Origin: Zygnema cylindricum
Lineage: Eukaryota; Streptophyta; Zygnematophyceae; Zygnematales; Zygnemataceae
Assembly: GCA_037447655.1 (NCBI GenBank)
Contig: JBBHKE010002372.1
Location: 1 to 64,000 of the forward strand
Direction of reading: 5' to 3'
Length of the DNA stretch: 64,000 bases
Made by a program: the position numbers and the translations under genes. Positions 1-12,069 of the stretch are shown piece by piece. Position 1 is the first letter of the stretch. Each line of letters starts with the position of its first letter. Below the pieces are notes generated by a model. That model saw nothing but the letters and a program-made list of their open reading frames with translations. It was not told the origin of the DNA and searched no databases.

Positions 1-2665
1 ACGCTTCAAAATTAGTACCACGAAACTTACATCGTACGTTTCGTATGATGACGTGGTACTTCACGTCAACAATTAAATGTTGGTATGACGCTTCGCGGAA
101 ATACCGCGAAACGACAATAATCCAACATTTATATCATAGATGTCCAAATCCCATAACACGCACGAAATGAAAGTGTAGGTGAATGTATATGTGTATGTGT
201 ATGTGTAAGTTGTTGTTTTGGAAAAGTTACTTTTGTGCGTACGCAATGTTTCGTACGTGCGCGTGTTTGCGTGAGTAATTAATTACTCAAAGTAATGTGG
301 CGGCATGAATGGAGGTTCGAATGGATTTGCGGATTTGGGGAGTAAATGAACGAGTAATATTAAAGAGACGTGAGGGACTAATTGAGTGGTGAGGAATGCG
401 TAACAAAAATGGACGGGGGATCGCGAAGCGATCCTATTTGAAACATTGGAAGTGTTTGAAAATGTACGCTTGCAGTATGAAACATAATGCGACAAGCGCG
501 CATTTATTAAAATAGTCGTCTCCTGGACGGAGCGTCCAATATGAGAGGTGTACTTTATAGTGACAAGGCGTATTTATTACGAAGTACGCCGTTTCGGTAC
601 GAAAAATATTTAGATGGTATGACGTCGTTTAGTCAAGTGGACTTAGGGACCACGCGGTGTGAGATCAAAGATGTCGATTAAGAGCTACGGACGGCGAACA
701 AAGGCCGTCATTATTTTTCAACCAATGGGGACGCAAAATCATGTTTATCACACGATGTTTATTTTTGGACATCCAGGCTTCTTTCGTGGAGTACTCCTGA
801 CTTATTCACCATGTCTCAGCATATGATTTTGTGTCTTTAGTAAATATTTGAAACAATAATGGTTTGTCTTATGTGTATTCATAAATTAGTGTTAATTATG
901 ACGTTTTATTTACGTGATCAATAAGGGTTTCAACAGTTTAATTTGTGTGTGTACAATACTGTACTTGTAGACAAATGTACAAGTGTACTTTTGATTGCTT
1001 GACTCTTAGGTGTACGCTTAGGATTGTACAATTAACACTATAAATGGATGACAAATGAGATGATGAAAGGAATAATCGTATACCATTCAGGCCGCAAAAA
1101 AACAAAAATAGAGGTGCCAAAGAGGTCGACCGTTTGGCTTTCAGCGACAAACAAAATATACGACTTGGAGCGTATCGACATACAAAACATATGGTTCAAG
1201 TTAGTTAAAACTTGGTAACTGTGGTAAATCATCTTCATTTTCCGAAAACCTTTTTGGAATGCAAAAATATGACTTTGAAAAAACATGATGATTTGGTACG
1301 GACGGATTTGAGTCATCAGCGACTAATGGTACGGCAACATGAATCACATCGAGACGTTTTTGTTGACGTGAGGTTACGTCGAGGGCAATTCACGTCCAAA
1401 CAAAAAAAGACATTCATTTTTTCATCTCATCCGTCATCCATTTCTAGTGTGTATCATGCAGATTAGTTTACTCCTAGTAGTGGGTTATTATGCTTAAATA
1501 GGACTAAGGGTGACCTTCCATTAGCGAAAAAATGAGGTTGTTTAATGAGGGACGTACCGTTTTGTACGAGTCCTTATATTTTCTTTTTCCAAGGAGAACA
1601 TTTTTTTGGAAAAATCTCCAAGGCTGTAGACGTAGAAGCTGACCGACGGATGCCATAACATTTTTTATCCAAGAAGCCACGTCGCCAACCCTATAATATG
1701 TGACGACGGTGCACAGGGAGGACACTTTGCACATACTGAACATATAAAAATGTGCCGCGTGGAAAAGGAAAAAAAAATCCTCGATGAGCGCTCGCTGATG
1801 TGAGTACTCGTCGCATGAAGGGTGGAGGCGAATCCGCCGGAATTATCCCGCCACGCTCCCACCATCAAAGTTTGCCGCTGCCTTTTTGGTGTTGCGTTTT
1901 TGAAATTTTGGATAGTACATTATAATGCCCTCTGTGTGAGTCAATAATTACCTCCGCTGGTTCTGATATTACCCCCGTCGGTACAAATATTGCTTTCAGA
2001 TTTTGTATTCGACAATTCTTTGAAGATTTTAAGAATCAAATATTAACCTAGTGGTACCAACCACAATAAGCCACGCAAATAAAAAGTTGTTTAGTGACGC
2101 AACCTAATGGAAGCCACGCCCCACCTAATGGAAGGCACGCTCTTCAAAATACTTTTCCGTACAATAACTAAAACGCCTAATGGAAGACCACCCTTAGTGA
2201 CAATTATGTAATTTACATTGGTTATTTGGACACTCAGTGATTTGTTGACAGCTCACAAGTGTATATATAGGAATGAGCTTTGTTAGGAATTAATCATCAA
2301 TGCTTGTTAAGAAAATTAGGCACCAAAGATGTAGTATTTTAAGGTTGTCGATTATGTCATATACTTTGAGTGAGATATGAATTATTTAATTATACTTTTG
2401 TTCATGTGAGATTGCATTCTTTATTATGATTTATGTTATTTATATACTTGTTTTCTATGTATTGTTTATTCATTTGTCCTAAGGTTTTATCAATGATAAA
2501 GCTTTGTTAAGCTTTATTGCATAAAACTTCAGTAATGTTTAATGCATCTGTGTATGCATTTTGTTGCGTTTGTGCACGCTTTTGGAGGATGTATTTAAAA
2601 TGATTGTTCTTTGGCCTAGCTTTACTTAGCTTTTTGGGTGATTATTTATTTATTTTTTTTACTAG
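1..2665. other. Non-coding stretch, no gene recognised
   Basis: No open reading frame here resembles a protein family I know. The sequence is rich in gtacg/cgtac words, shared with the rest of the window. The only structure seen is an inverted-repeat element near 1040-1450. Exons of the LRR gene upstream of 2666 could lie here but were not recognised. Confidence 0.5.
1040..1455. repeat. Candidate inverted-repeat (MITE-like) element, about 410 bp
   Basis: The left end reads aaatggatgacaaatgaga and the reverse complement of the right end (near 1420-1445) reads aaatggatgacggatgaga, followed on both sides by related tgaaa...gaat sequence. The imperfect terminal inverted repeat is about 33 bp. 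No clear target-site duplication was seen and the interior has no coding potential. Only one copy was found in the window. Confidence 0.4.
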
Positions 2666-3590
2666 TTATGTTAACGACAACCTATTGAGTGGACGCATTC
2701 CATGATCGATTGGTCGATTGAGCTCCCTCCAATATTTGTACGGATTTCTCTCCTTCTTTTAGGGTTTATTTAGCGGTTTTTTTGATGTTTTTTTTGTGTT
2801 TATGGTGTCTTTCTCTTTCACCCTCTCTCTTTTCTCCCTCTCTCTCTCCCTCCGTCTCTTTCCCTCCTCTCTCCCTCCCTCCCTCTCCCTCCCCCTTTTC
2901 TCATTTTTTGTCTATAATGTATTTTTCTTGTTTTATCCTTCATTCCTATTTTTGGGCATGTCTTCAACTCGATATGTCGAATAATAAAGGTTATTATCAT
3001 TTGAGTTTATAATTATTAGAGTTGGCAATAATTTAAGTTTTTGAATATATAAATAACAGATGCGGTTACTATTGGTTATTAACATCATTAGTACATTGCA
3101 TCGAAAAGTAATTGTGGCGTTTTATTTGTTTTAATTTTTATTTAGTTATTATTTTATTTGTGGCATTTTGGCATTTGAATGACAGGGAAATTTTTAAACA
3201 ATTATTTCTCTGGGAAAATCCACGGACTGGATACTTTCAAATCCTGCTCCTATTTATTGTATAATTGTTTCTTTGGCAAATTCCTTCCCTCCAATTGTTT
3301 TTCTAGAGGACAAAGGACTTTGGAAGAATGTAAATTCATTTTGTAACGCCACCGCAAATTGGAGGAGCTTGTGGGGGGAAAGGAATTTGTACCATAAATA
3401 GTGGGAGTGGAGACAAATATATATATGTGTATGTAACAATGGTTACACAAACAATGAAAGCAAGTTTACTTGCAAATAACGGTGTTGTTCATGCAACATA
3501 TGTTATATCGACAACGGAAGTAACCAACTTTGCCAAAAAAATGGTGTTGTGTATGCAAACAATGGTTATACCGATAACGAAAGCGAGTGA
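2666..3590 (+). pseudogene. LRR / cysteine-rich protein gene, 3' part, copy A (broken)
   Basis: The LRR exon 2666-2737 is exactly 72 nt. It has an AG before it and GTACGG after it, and begins and ends inside a Leu codon (2 nt / 1 nt split). It encodes YVNDNLLSGRIP, stop, SIGRLSSLQY, a plant-type LRR with an in-frame TGA where the sister exon at 25300 has TGG (Trp). The terminal exon starts after the AG at 3185 in the same phase and is the copy-A version of the exon at 25789-26188. An extra A at about 3196 and other single-base insertions break its frame. In plants, LRR ectodomains of this type bind ligands at the cell surface; no signal peptide, membrane segment or kinase is visible here. The TGA and indels could be real decay or sequencing error. 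Upstream exons were not identified. Confidence 0.6.
2812..2900 (+). repeat. Intronic CT-rich tract at the left duplication breakpoint
   Basis: Degenerate (ctccct)n lies about 75 nt after the LRR donor site, pyrimidine on the sense strand. Similarity between copies A and B begins inside this tract, near 2881 (A) and 25483 (B). Confidence 0.8.
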
Positions 3591-3888
3591 AACCAATTAG
3601 GGATTTATGGCAAACAAATTGTTCACAAAGATAGTGGAGTTTTAAGTTCTAAAAGTTACGTTGTAAAATTTTGTCGAATTGGCATATTAAACATCAAAAC
3701 AATGTGTGATTTTGTGATCAATGACGGCAAACTATAGTTTACATTTTTGACTATTTATCAAGAAAGTGAATAATTTTACATACTCTATTTTTCTAGATTG
3801 TGAATTTAGTTACATAGAAAATTTCGGCAAATGTGTTTTTGTTTTTATATTTGCTTTTCATTGAATGTTTAGAGTTAATTCGTCCGTT

Positions 3889-5065
3889 TAGGTCCCTCTA
3901 CATCTCCCTCTCCCACTCCCTCCACCTCTCCCTCTCCCTCTATCTCTCCCCTCTCCCTCTACCTCTCACTCTACCGCTCCCTCTCTACCCTCTATCTGTC
4001 TTCCATCCTCGTAATCCGCCTTCCTTTTTCGCCCCTCTCTCTCCCTCTCCCCAATTTCCGCCCCTCTCTTCCCCCCCTCTCTTTCCTATTCAACCTCCCT
4101 CTCCACACCTTCTCTCTCTAATTCATTCCTCCCCTTTTCCCACTTCCCTCCTCACCTTCCCCCTTCCTCTTTCCCACTACCTCTCCCTCTCCTCTTCCCT
4201 CTCCCTCTTCTTCTTCCTCTCCCCCTCTCAATCCCTATCCCGCTCCTCGATCTCTCCTTAACGCCATCTCTCCTTACCTCCATCTCCCTTATCACTTCCT
4301 TTTCCTCTCCTTCTTCTCTCTCCCCTTTCCCTCTCCATCTCTCTCTCTCTCCCACTCCCACTCCATCTCCCTCTCTCACCCCTCTCCCTCTCGTTCGCCC
4401 TCCACTTCCCCCTCTCCTTCTCTCTTAAACTTTCTCCCTCTCTCCTCTCTCTCCTCTATCCTCCCTATGTCCTGTCTCTTCCCGCCTGTTATCCTTTCCA
4501 CTGTCTCTCTAATCTCTTTCTCCCTTTCCCCCCTCCTTCTCCCACTCATCCCTCTCCTTCTCCCTCTCCTCCCTCTCTCCATCTGTGTCCCCCCCCTACC
4601 TTTCCCGCAGCCTCTCCCCCTCGGTCTCACTCTCCTTTTCCCCGCTCCATCCCCCTCCTTACCCATATCCCTCTACCTCTCCCTGGCCCTCTCGCTCTCC
4701 CTCTTCTTCTCCTTTTTCTCTCTATCCTTCTCCCTTTCCCTCTCCATTTTCCTCTCCCTCCCTTTCCTCCCTCTATATCCCATCCTCTCGCTCTACCTCT
4801 CCCCATCGCTCTCCCCATGCCTTCCCCTTCCCTATTTTAGCTCCCTCTCCCTCTCCACATTTTTGCACTTTTTCTCCCTCTCCCTCGCTCTCCCTCCTTT
4901 AACTCCCTCTCACTCTCTCTTTCCTTTTCTCTCTCCCTCTACTTCTTCCTCCTATCTCTTTCCCTCTCCCACTACTGCTTACTTTATAACATCATCTTCC
5001 TTTGCCTTTCCCTTTCTCTTTACCCCCGCCCACTCCCTCTCCCACTCCCTCCCTCTCCCTCTTCT
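3889..5065 (+). repeat. Long degenerate polypyrimidine tract, about 1.2 kb
   Basis: Almost pure C/T on the plus strand, built from variable ctccct / ccctct words with rare purines. It begins about 300 bp after the LRR gene stop codon. Long open frames through it (Leu/Ser/Pro on plus, Arg/Glu/Gly on minus) are by-products of low complexity and are not called as genes. The copy-B version is at 26488-27655. Confidence 0.9.
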
Positions 5066-5155
5066 TTGTGCAAAATTACTAAGTCCTCAGATATAGACTA
5101 ATAATAAATGTGTCTTGATATTGTGTAATGTAATATCCACTTTGAAGATAAAGAC

Positions 5156-7506
5156 TTTCAATGCCTTCAATTTTTTTGGTTTTTTGTCGGACTCCTTTTC
5201 GTTTGCAAGAGGGATCTGTTTTCGATTCCCTCGACAATGCTCGAAATTTCTTCATCATCACTTTCCAAAAATGTCACTTTGTTCTACTGGGTAGAGGCAA
5301 ATTAAGTCGTAGGCCCATGACCTGCTGATCATTATCCTCCCTATTGATGAGTTTAATGGTCACGCCACAACCTTTTGTACCCTTGGATTCAGATGGTTTA
5401 CCATCATTTTTTTTTAATTTAATCTGTTGTTTTTATATTGATGATCTTATAACCAAGCTTACCATAAATTACCTTCTCGAACATGGAACTCTTTGTCTAT
5501 GCCATATATAGCTTGTTACGAGTTTTACTTCACAGCTTCCAATTTTTCGCCAACAACATGCTAAATTTCACAATAATCACATATGTAGATGCAAAAGAAT
5601 GACTTCTCAACAATAATTTCTTCAACATGTAAAACATCACACAAACTTGGTAACTGTATTTTTGCTAAGTCCAATATGTGAGTTTGAGACCCTCCAAGCC
5701 AACTACTACATTACCTACCAATCAAAATATTTAGTACATGTTGCATTGTATGTTTTATGGACAAATAGCCACCTAGTTTACTTTATCATTGATAGCACAT
5801 TATTTAACTAATTGGTATGTCGATGTTCAGAAATATCCACCGACATTCGCATCTATACCGTGAGAACCTTGCCCCTTTGCGGTAGTCTCTCTCAATTTCA
5901 ACGGTAACTATTACGACCGTCCGATGACATAGAACCGACAGCTTACTTGTCGTTTTCCTTAAGTGGCCATTCCAAAAAATACGGAGGCTAGTGTTGCGGA
6001 CCAATCAAATATGTGCATCTGGAAACGACGTGGCACTACACACCGTGTATCGCTATTAGTGTTAATGTTTTTTTTTGCCAGGAAAAACATCATTTCTCCG
6101 TACACACCTATCAAATTATAGATCTGACGGTTGCCATTGAAATCTAAGATTCTCCCTTTCCGATTTGCGGTCTCCATGTAATATTCAGACAAGTGTGCAC
6201 GGAAAAAAATTGTTTTAAGTGGCGAAAAATTGTTAACATTGATAGAGATATACGGTTTACTATTTCAACCATTAATGAAATCGTACCAGTCGTATGAAAA
6301 TCTTCTCAGGTACAATTCAAGTGCCATAGAGTATAAATATTGGCGTTCATCTCACGATACCATATGTATGGACAAACTGTATACCTTTATTACAATATCA
6401 CATTAAATAGATCTAAAAGTTACGCTTACGGCTCGGAACAAAACTTTGATTGGATGGCCCCTCCTCATGGAAAGCTCTTATCTTAACTTGTAAAAGTTAA
6501 CATTAAATTCTCTTTTTATTTCTAAGATGTCATATTTGTAAGCCCACATTCTTTTCCTCCAAAAAATCAGCTTAGGAGAAAAAATAGTTTTTGTCATCAT
6601 GTCAGCTATCATTTGTGGGTGTGATAAACGAACAACCAACATGACCCTAATTTATATTTTTTCTCGGACAAACCACAACCTAATACCCATAAGCTGGCTT
6701 CAGAAAAGATATCGTGGTTTGGTAGCTAAAGTTATAGTTGCCTGATTTTCACAAAAAGATCTTGAAGACCAACTTGTATTAGTTTTAAACTCTTGTAAAA
6801 ATAATTTGAGGTTCCCTTTATTGTCGAACTCATTGTAATATATTCTCCATTGTTTTTAGTATCGTAATTATTTGTAGCTTGGTGTGCGAAAAGCATATTC
6901 CACTTTTGATCTTGAAGATATTACGGTAGAACCAATGATGAGGAAAAACACGAAAATCGTAATCAACTAAAATAAATCATTCAATGAAAAAGTCATAACT
7001 GTTTTCCATTAGCTTATTTGATGTAAACAAAAAATATCTGGAAGCTCATTTTTTGTATCGTATCAATATCATCATCACTAGCATCACTCAAAATGGTGAT
7101 AAACAACTTATGTCCTCCCAAGTGCAACCATGGTTCACAAGTTCCTATCAGATTCTTTCACCTTGTTTTCCTTTTTGCTTATTTCCTTACACCTGTATAT
7201 TTTCAGTTTTGTTCTTGCAGCCCTTTCTGTAAGCTTAGATTCAGATGGTTTACCATCGCAATTTTTAATAGAGTCTGAAAGAATGTTAACCTACCTTTCA
7301 ATCCTTCCTCCTACGAAATTTTAAACTATTGCTTAATTTTTTTACTAAATTAATGCTTCAATACTCAATACTGGAACTTTTACTGTAATGTATTGTTTAG
7401 TGAAATTTATGAAATATGTAGATCTACTTACTTCCTTTTTAAGTTCGGACATCATAAACTCACTCTCCTCGAAATTTAGATCTCTAATAAAGTCTTCGTT
7501 TTTTAA
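5156..7506 (-). pseudogene. Unknown charged-protein gene, copy A
   Basis: Copy-A counterpart of the minus-strand gene at 27743-30084. The exon at 7432-7506 is intact (25 codons, AG before, GTAAGT after). The acidic/Lys-rich exon at 5156-5283 is out of frame because of extra bases relative to copy B, for example in the run around 5218-5230. A short DGKPSESK-coding motif occurs twice, near 7240 and near 5390, which suggests a duplicated exon. The phases of the middle exons do not join simply, so the gene model is incomplete. No known domain was recognised. Confidence 0.35.
6039..6257. mobile_element. MITE, TA-flanked, copy A
   Basis: About 219 bp flanked by TA. The left terminal repeat resembles CACCGTGTATCGCTATTAG with an extra CA dinucleotide compared with copy B; the right end is its degenerate inverse. 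It belongs to the same family as 57760, 60066, 61570 and 61964. No coding capacity. The TA target duplication fits Tc1/mariner-type (Stowaway-like) mobilisation, which is inference. Confidence 0.75.
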
Positions 7507-8053
7507 CTTGGAGTAAAACACACCCTTCTTTTTTCCTAGTTTGTTTCCTACTCATTTCCAAAAATTTGGTACAACCATTCGGTTAGGAAAAGTCGTATAT
7601 TTCTACTATGGTTTATATAGCCATTGTAGTAAGGCTCCCTCCCTCCCTACCTTGCCTCTCCCCCAACCCCCTCCCCTTTTCCTCCCCCTCTCCTCCTATC
7701 TCACTCTCTCCCTCTCTCCCCTTAACCCTCAAAATATAGGAGAGGCCATATGAGGCCAAAAATAAATAAGAACAAAAGATGATATGTAAAGACAAAAACA
7801 AGATACGACCAAAAGACAAGAAATAATTAGATGACAAACAACAGAACGTTGGCGGGGAGTTTGTCGTCAAGATGACTTTTTGTTATTAAATAAATTACAT
7901 GTAAGACAAGTGAATTTCATAGAACCACGAAATGAAAGGTCTGTTCAAGGTAGATCTAGAGTAGAAGTAACTAATGTGGGTAGGACTAGTCAAGTCAAAA
8001 CGGATTCTATTGACTAATTCAAGTTACTAAAGCGATTTCACTGAGAATCGTTT
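7507..8053. other. Non-coding, with a short CT tract
   Basis: A pyrimidine tract is at about 7640-7730. No gene is visible. The right part is probably U3 of the E4 LTR, but its outer boundary could not be placed. Confidence 0.4.
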
Positions 8054-8310
8054 CTACACTACAAAAGGTATGTACATTCCGCTAAGCGTTCCACTAAGTA
8101 TCTTTCTATACTACAAACAGTATGGACATTCCAGTAAGCGTTCCACTAAGTATCTTTCTATACTACAAAAGGTATGCACATTCCACAAAGACGTTCAGAG
8201 AGCCAAAATAAAGTATAATAAAGTACGTGTACTTCTCATAGTAGCATTAAGGACTTTAAAGGATGTGAATTTAGACATAAGCTTTAAGAGATAATTTAAC
8301 ACTTTCAATA
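8054..8310 (-). mobile_element. E4 copia 3' LTR remnant with 52-bp tandem repeats
   Basis: The LTR/internal boundary is inferred from a purine tract (seven C on the plus strand, 8311-8317) next to ...ttcaata, which reads TATTGAA on the element strand. Within it, the words ctacactac / ctatactac recur at 8054, 8106 and 8158, so a 52-bp unit is repeated about 2.5 times. Such repeats in U3 often carry enhancer or promoter function (known for several LTR elements; inferred here). The left LTR end was not found. Confidence 0.45.
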
Positions 8311-8990
8311 CCCCCCCTCGATTGAAGCATGGCTAGTCACGAAGACCGGCGGTTAAAAGGTGTTTGTGGAGCAAAGGTCGAGGGAGAGGCTTAGTAAGGA
8401 AATCGGCAAGTTGGAAATTAGTAGCACAAGGAGACAAAGAAATGGTACAGTCAATGATTTTATCACGAGTGAAATGAAATTGAATATCAATGTGTTTGAT
8501 AGTGTTTGATTCAAGTATGATGAATCAGATTCTTCATAAGGGCTAAAGCCACTTGAGAATCACAAAAAAAAGGAGTAGGCGAAGGAGGAAAAGAGAGATT
8601 GGTGAGAAGGCGGCGGAACCAAATGGCCGACTTGGTGGCGGAAGTGCCACTCGGCTTCAGTGGAGGTGAGGGCAACCGTAGGTTGTTTGCGGGGAATACC
8701 AAGAGACAAGGTCATTGCCGAGGGAGAAACAAACACCGGAAATCGAGCGTCGATCGTCAGGTTGATTTTCCCCAATCCCCATAATAGTGCCCGAAAATGG
8801 AGGTATCCTGGGAAGAAGAAAAGAGGAGGAGGATGAGGAAGGAGAGGAAAAGTTGAAAATGAGGTGAAGATGCCTGGTACCTTAAAGGTACCGAAGTACC
8901 CGTTTGGCGGCTTGGGGATGTGTAAGGGTGGCACAATGAGAGAATTGCGATAAAAGACAAACAGAAATGCAAATATCGGGCCTTGTAACC
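8311..8990 (-). pseudogene. E4 copia relic: end of RT and RNase H
   Basis: Reading down the minus strand from 8990: RPDI, then AAKRVLRYL, then (after a frameshift) KGTRHLHL, DDRRSISGVCFSLG, STEAEW and CDSQVALAL. This is the conserved order of the Ty1/copia RT C-terminus and RNase H. Several frameshifts break it. The upstream RT half lies beyond element E1, at 13627 onward, so E1 split this gene. Joining 13627 to 8990 restores the family motif IIGTRPDI, showing where the insertion entered. Confidence 0.8.
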
Positions 8991-9883
8991 TATTGAATTT
9001 TGAAATCTTTCTTTCAATAGATACGGTTGTGAGAAGAGACTAAAAGACTTATAATATTTTCTAGGGCAGTGAGAAGAGACTAAGAGACTTAGAACATTTT
9101 CTAACGTCCTTCGCTGTAATACTTACCTGTATTAGTTTTACAGTAGCAAAAGTGTAATAGAGTGTATTGTACTTCTACAAGTACCACGTGGTGGCAGGAA
9201 AAGTTAATGCATGTATTCCAAAGTGGCGCCGACATCCACATACGCGTGTCAAAAATCATACGGGCTGATTCGGTGAATCTGACGAGGGGCGCAGACGGAG
9301 CGGACATCTGGGAGTGTACGGTACACAATCAAAAGAATATTGTTGATACGAGACAGATTCAACGGACGAGATTAAAGCGAGGACCACAATGACTAAGTGC
9401 ATCGTACGCACTCAGGACGCTCGTACCATCGAATCAACATTCATCTGGACTTTTTGCGGCTGATGTTGACTAGGCGTCGACAACGTTAATTATACGGACA
9501 ATATCTGAAAATATTTTGAAAACAATAAGTTAACGTTTAGTGAATTAATTAATAGTGTTACACTGTTCATTTAGCGACACACATTAATTAGGGTTTTTGA
9601 GGTACTCACGGTACACTAAAGTAAAGGCTGGATAAGTCATTTAGGCTGCAATTTTAAGAATTATGGTTTACTAATTCATTTAGGTTGCAATTTTAAGAAT
9701 TGTCAATTTACTGTATTGTTCATCACTGTGGAAAATTTGAGGCAAATTGGCTATCTGAGTCATATTTTGTGTCAGTTCAAAGCTGGCTGTTGAGTAGGTT
9801 CTTTGATAGTTTCTGCTGTTTTTCATGTCTACTTCCACTACTACTGCTGGTCCTCCTCGTGCAACGGTGGTTGTAGAACAACA
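8991..9883 (+). repeat. E1 5' LTR
   Basis: Starts TATTGAATTTTG (family start TGTTGAAT) and ends GTAGAACAACA directly before the primer site. It contains the conserved Gag ATG at 9825, 59 nt before its end. From about 9714 to the end it differs strongly from the copy-B LTR, while the first 720 bp are nearly identical. Confidence 0.85.
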
Positions 9884-10650
9884 GGTTATGGGCCTTTCGT
9901 CAACAATTCCTGTCTTCAATGGCCAAAAGTATGCTTACTGGGCAGCGATAGTTGAATCGTCGTTTGAAACTGCTGACTTGGATGTCTTGGGGGTCTTGGA
10001 TGGCTCCCTTGATGAAACATATCCATCTTGGGCGAAAATAATTCAATGGCGAGAAAAAATCTAATTCTTTGTATTTCAAAGGATTTGGTCATGTCTCGAC
10101 TGAAAATGAAGAAGGCAAGTGAGATTTGGACATCACTAAAATCCGCTTTCGAAAAAGCGAATGTTCAAGAAGAGCTGCTGGTGGCTAGAAAAATTTGGGG
10201 ATACAAATACTCGGGGGGAACTATGGTCGAGTATTGTGACAATTTTTGTGCCCTCATTGATGCTCACTCTTTTGCTGGGGGGTCATTTCCTGAGTTTCAA
10301 CAAGCAGCTCTGCTTATTAAAGGTCTCCCTAGTAACATGAAGGCTGTGTTTGTTCAATTAAAAAGTCATGATAAAGCTAGCTAGTCATTTCAATTAGCGT
10401 ATAATCTTATATTAGAGGAAGATACTAATACTAAACTCCTTGAAAGAGAAGGAAAAAATGAAGCATTTGCCACAGACTTTGACAAAAGAAATCAGATTAA
10501 TCAGAAAAGGAGTCAATTTAACCAAAATCAGAATCAGTTTAATCAGGGACAGAATAGGTCATCTACTACTACTTGTTTTTATTGTTCTGAGAAGGGTCAT
10601 GGATACAGGTACTGTCCTAAACTAAAGAAGGCTAATGAAACATGTTTATA
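9825..10650 (+). pseudogene. E1 Gag with zinc knuckle
   Basis: The ATG at 9825 lies in the LTR. The frame runs MSTSTTTAGPPRATVVVEQQ, then VMGLSS across the primer site, then IPVFNGQKYAYW, the usual start of copia Gag. A frameshift near 10045 moves reading into the next frame (LILCISKDLVMSRLK... SGGTMVEYCDNF), and stops follow near 10382. A CX2CX4HX4C zinc knuckle (CFYCSEKGHGYRYC) lies near 10570-10615. Gag would form the particle and bind RNA. Broken, so not functional in this copy. Confidence 0.8.
9884..9894 (+). promoter_or_regulatory. E1 primer-binding site (half-tRNA initiator Met type)
   Basis: GGTTATGGGCC follows the LTR terminal CA immediately. Its reverse complement matches the anticodon arm of eukaryotic initiator tRNA-Met rather than the tRNA 3' end, the arrangement known from Drosophila copia. 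It also lies in frame within the Gag reading frame. Confidence 0.75.
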
Positions 10651-10795
10651 GAGACCAAGTTAGCAGCAAAGCCAGTATCACACAGGCTTTTCTGGAAATC
10701 CTTCCTGTGGAAATGCTCTTTTCTCAGCTTCTGGAACTAATGCAGATGAGTCTCTAAGCTTCAATGAGGAAGAGGAGGCGGAGCTATTTGCTATA

Positions 10796-11990
10796 GCGGC
10801 TGCAATGGAGGGTCCAAAAGATGCAAGATGGATGATGGACACAGGAGCGTCTGCCCACATGTGCTGGAACAAAGCGACTTTTACAAATCTGCAGCAAACA
10901 TCTCCAAGGAGTATCTACTATGCTTGTGGCATGAGTGTTCAAACATCAGCTCAGGGTGATGTATCTTTAATGGTAGATGTGGGGGGAAAGTTGGTAGAGA
11001 GAACCCTTCACAATGTTTTGTATGTTCCAGACTTTAAGAAAAATCTATTTTCTACATCATTAGTGGAGAGCAAAGGCTTTGAAGTTGTTCTGAAAGGAGG
11101 GAGACAGGTTGTTAGCAAGAAAGGGAAAGTAGCAGTAACAAGAACTAGAGATGCTAGCAAAATGTACCGGATGGACATGGCTGAATACAAAGAAAATGAT
11201 GTTCTCTACTCCAGTGTCCAATTTGACAATGAGTTGTGGCATAAAAGATTAGGACATATGAATTATGAAAGTCTTAAGAAAATGGTGAATTCGGGAAAAG
11301 TAGAGGGAGTTTCTCTCAGTTCTCATCCTATAAAATCATGTGATGGCTGTTCACTTGGCAATATTCACAAATTGCCAATTCCAGAAGAAATAGACCACAG
11401 ATCGGAGAAGGTTCTACAGCTAATACACTCTGATGTTCTCGGTCCTTCACAAGTGGCTTTAGCTGGAGGCGTCCACTATATGGTTACATTCACCGATGAC
11501 ATCTTGAGGTACACTAAAGTCTAATTCATGCAACATAAGAGTGAAGTGTTCACTCACTTTAAACACTACAAAGCTTGGGCGGAAAAACTTCATGGAGTTC
11601 CAATCTTGGCGTTAAGATTGGACAATGGGGAAGAATATACATAAAAGGAATTCAAAGAATTTCTCATTCAAGAGGGTATTAGTCATAATCTCACTGTTCC
11701 ATATACACCAGAACAGAATGGTGTTTCTGAACGATTAAATAGGACAATGACAGAGAGTGCTCATTCCATGCTTGCAAATAGAGGGTTAGATTATAAATTC
11801 TTGGTTAAAGCACTTAACTTTGCTGTTTCTATGAAGAACAGAATTGCTTTTAGATCACTTTGCACTACACCTTATGAGCTATGAATAGGAGAAAAACCTG
11901 ATGTTTGTCAGTTTAAGATCTTTAGTAGCAAGTGCTTTATTCTAGACACTTCACGAATAGATGGAAAATAGAGGCTAAGGGCTTACCTTG
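10796..11990 (+). pseudogene. E1 protease and integrase
   Basis: The aspartic protease motif is intact (WMMDTGASAHMCW, near 10825-10865). The integrase zinc-binding region is present (LWHKRLGHMNY ... SCDGCSLGNIH). Core residues are visible at HSDVLGP, DNGEEYT and QNGVSERLNRT, giving the D,D,E set across frames. A stop at 11521-11523 replaces a Tyr codon after RYTKV, and another follows EEYT near 11642. From about 11735 on, the sequence is almost identical to copy B; before that it is clearly different. Confidence 0.82.
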
Positions 11991-12069
11991 AAGATGAAGA
12001 GGAAGAGGAAGAGTTTTATGAATTGTACAAGACTCGATAATGCAACAGTTGTGGGAGTCTGAATCGTAA

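Noticed and set aside
8054-8205. CRISPR-like or regulatory array from the repeated ctacac/tatggacattcc words
   Set aside because: Direct head-to-tail 52-bp copies with no spacers, in a retrotransposon LTR of a eukaryote.
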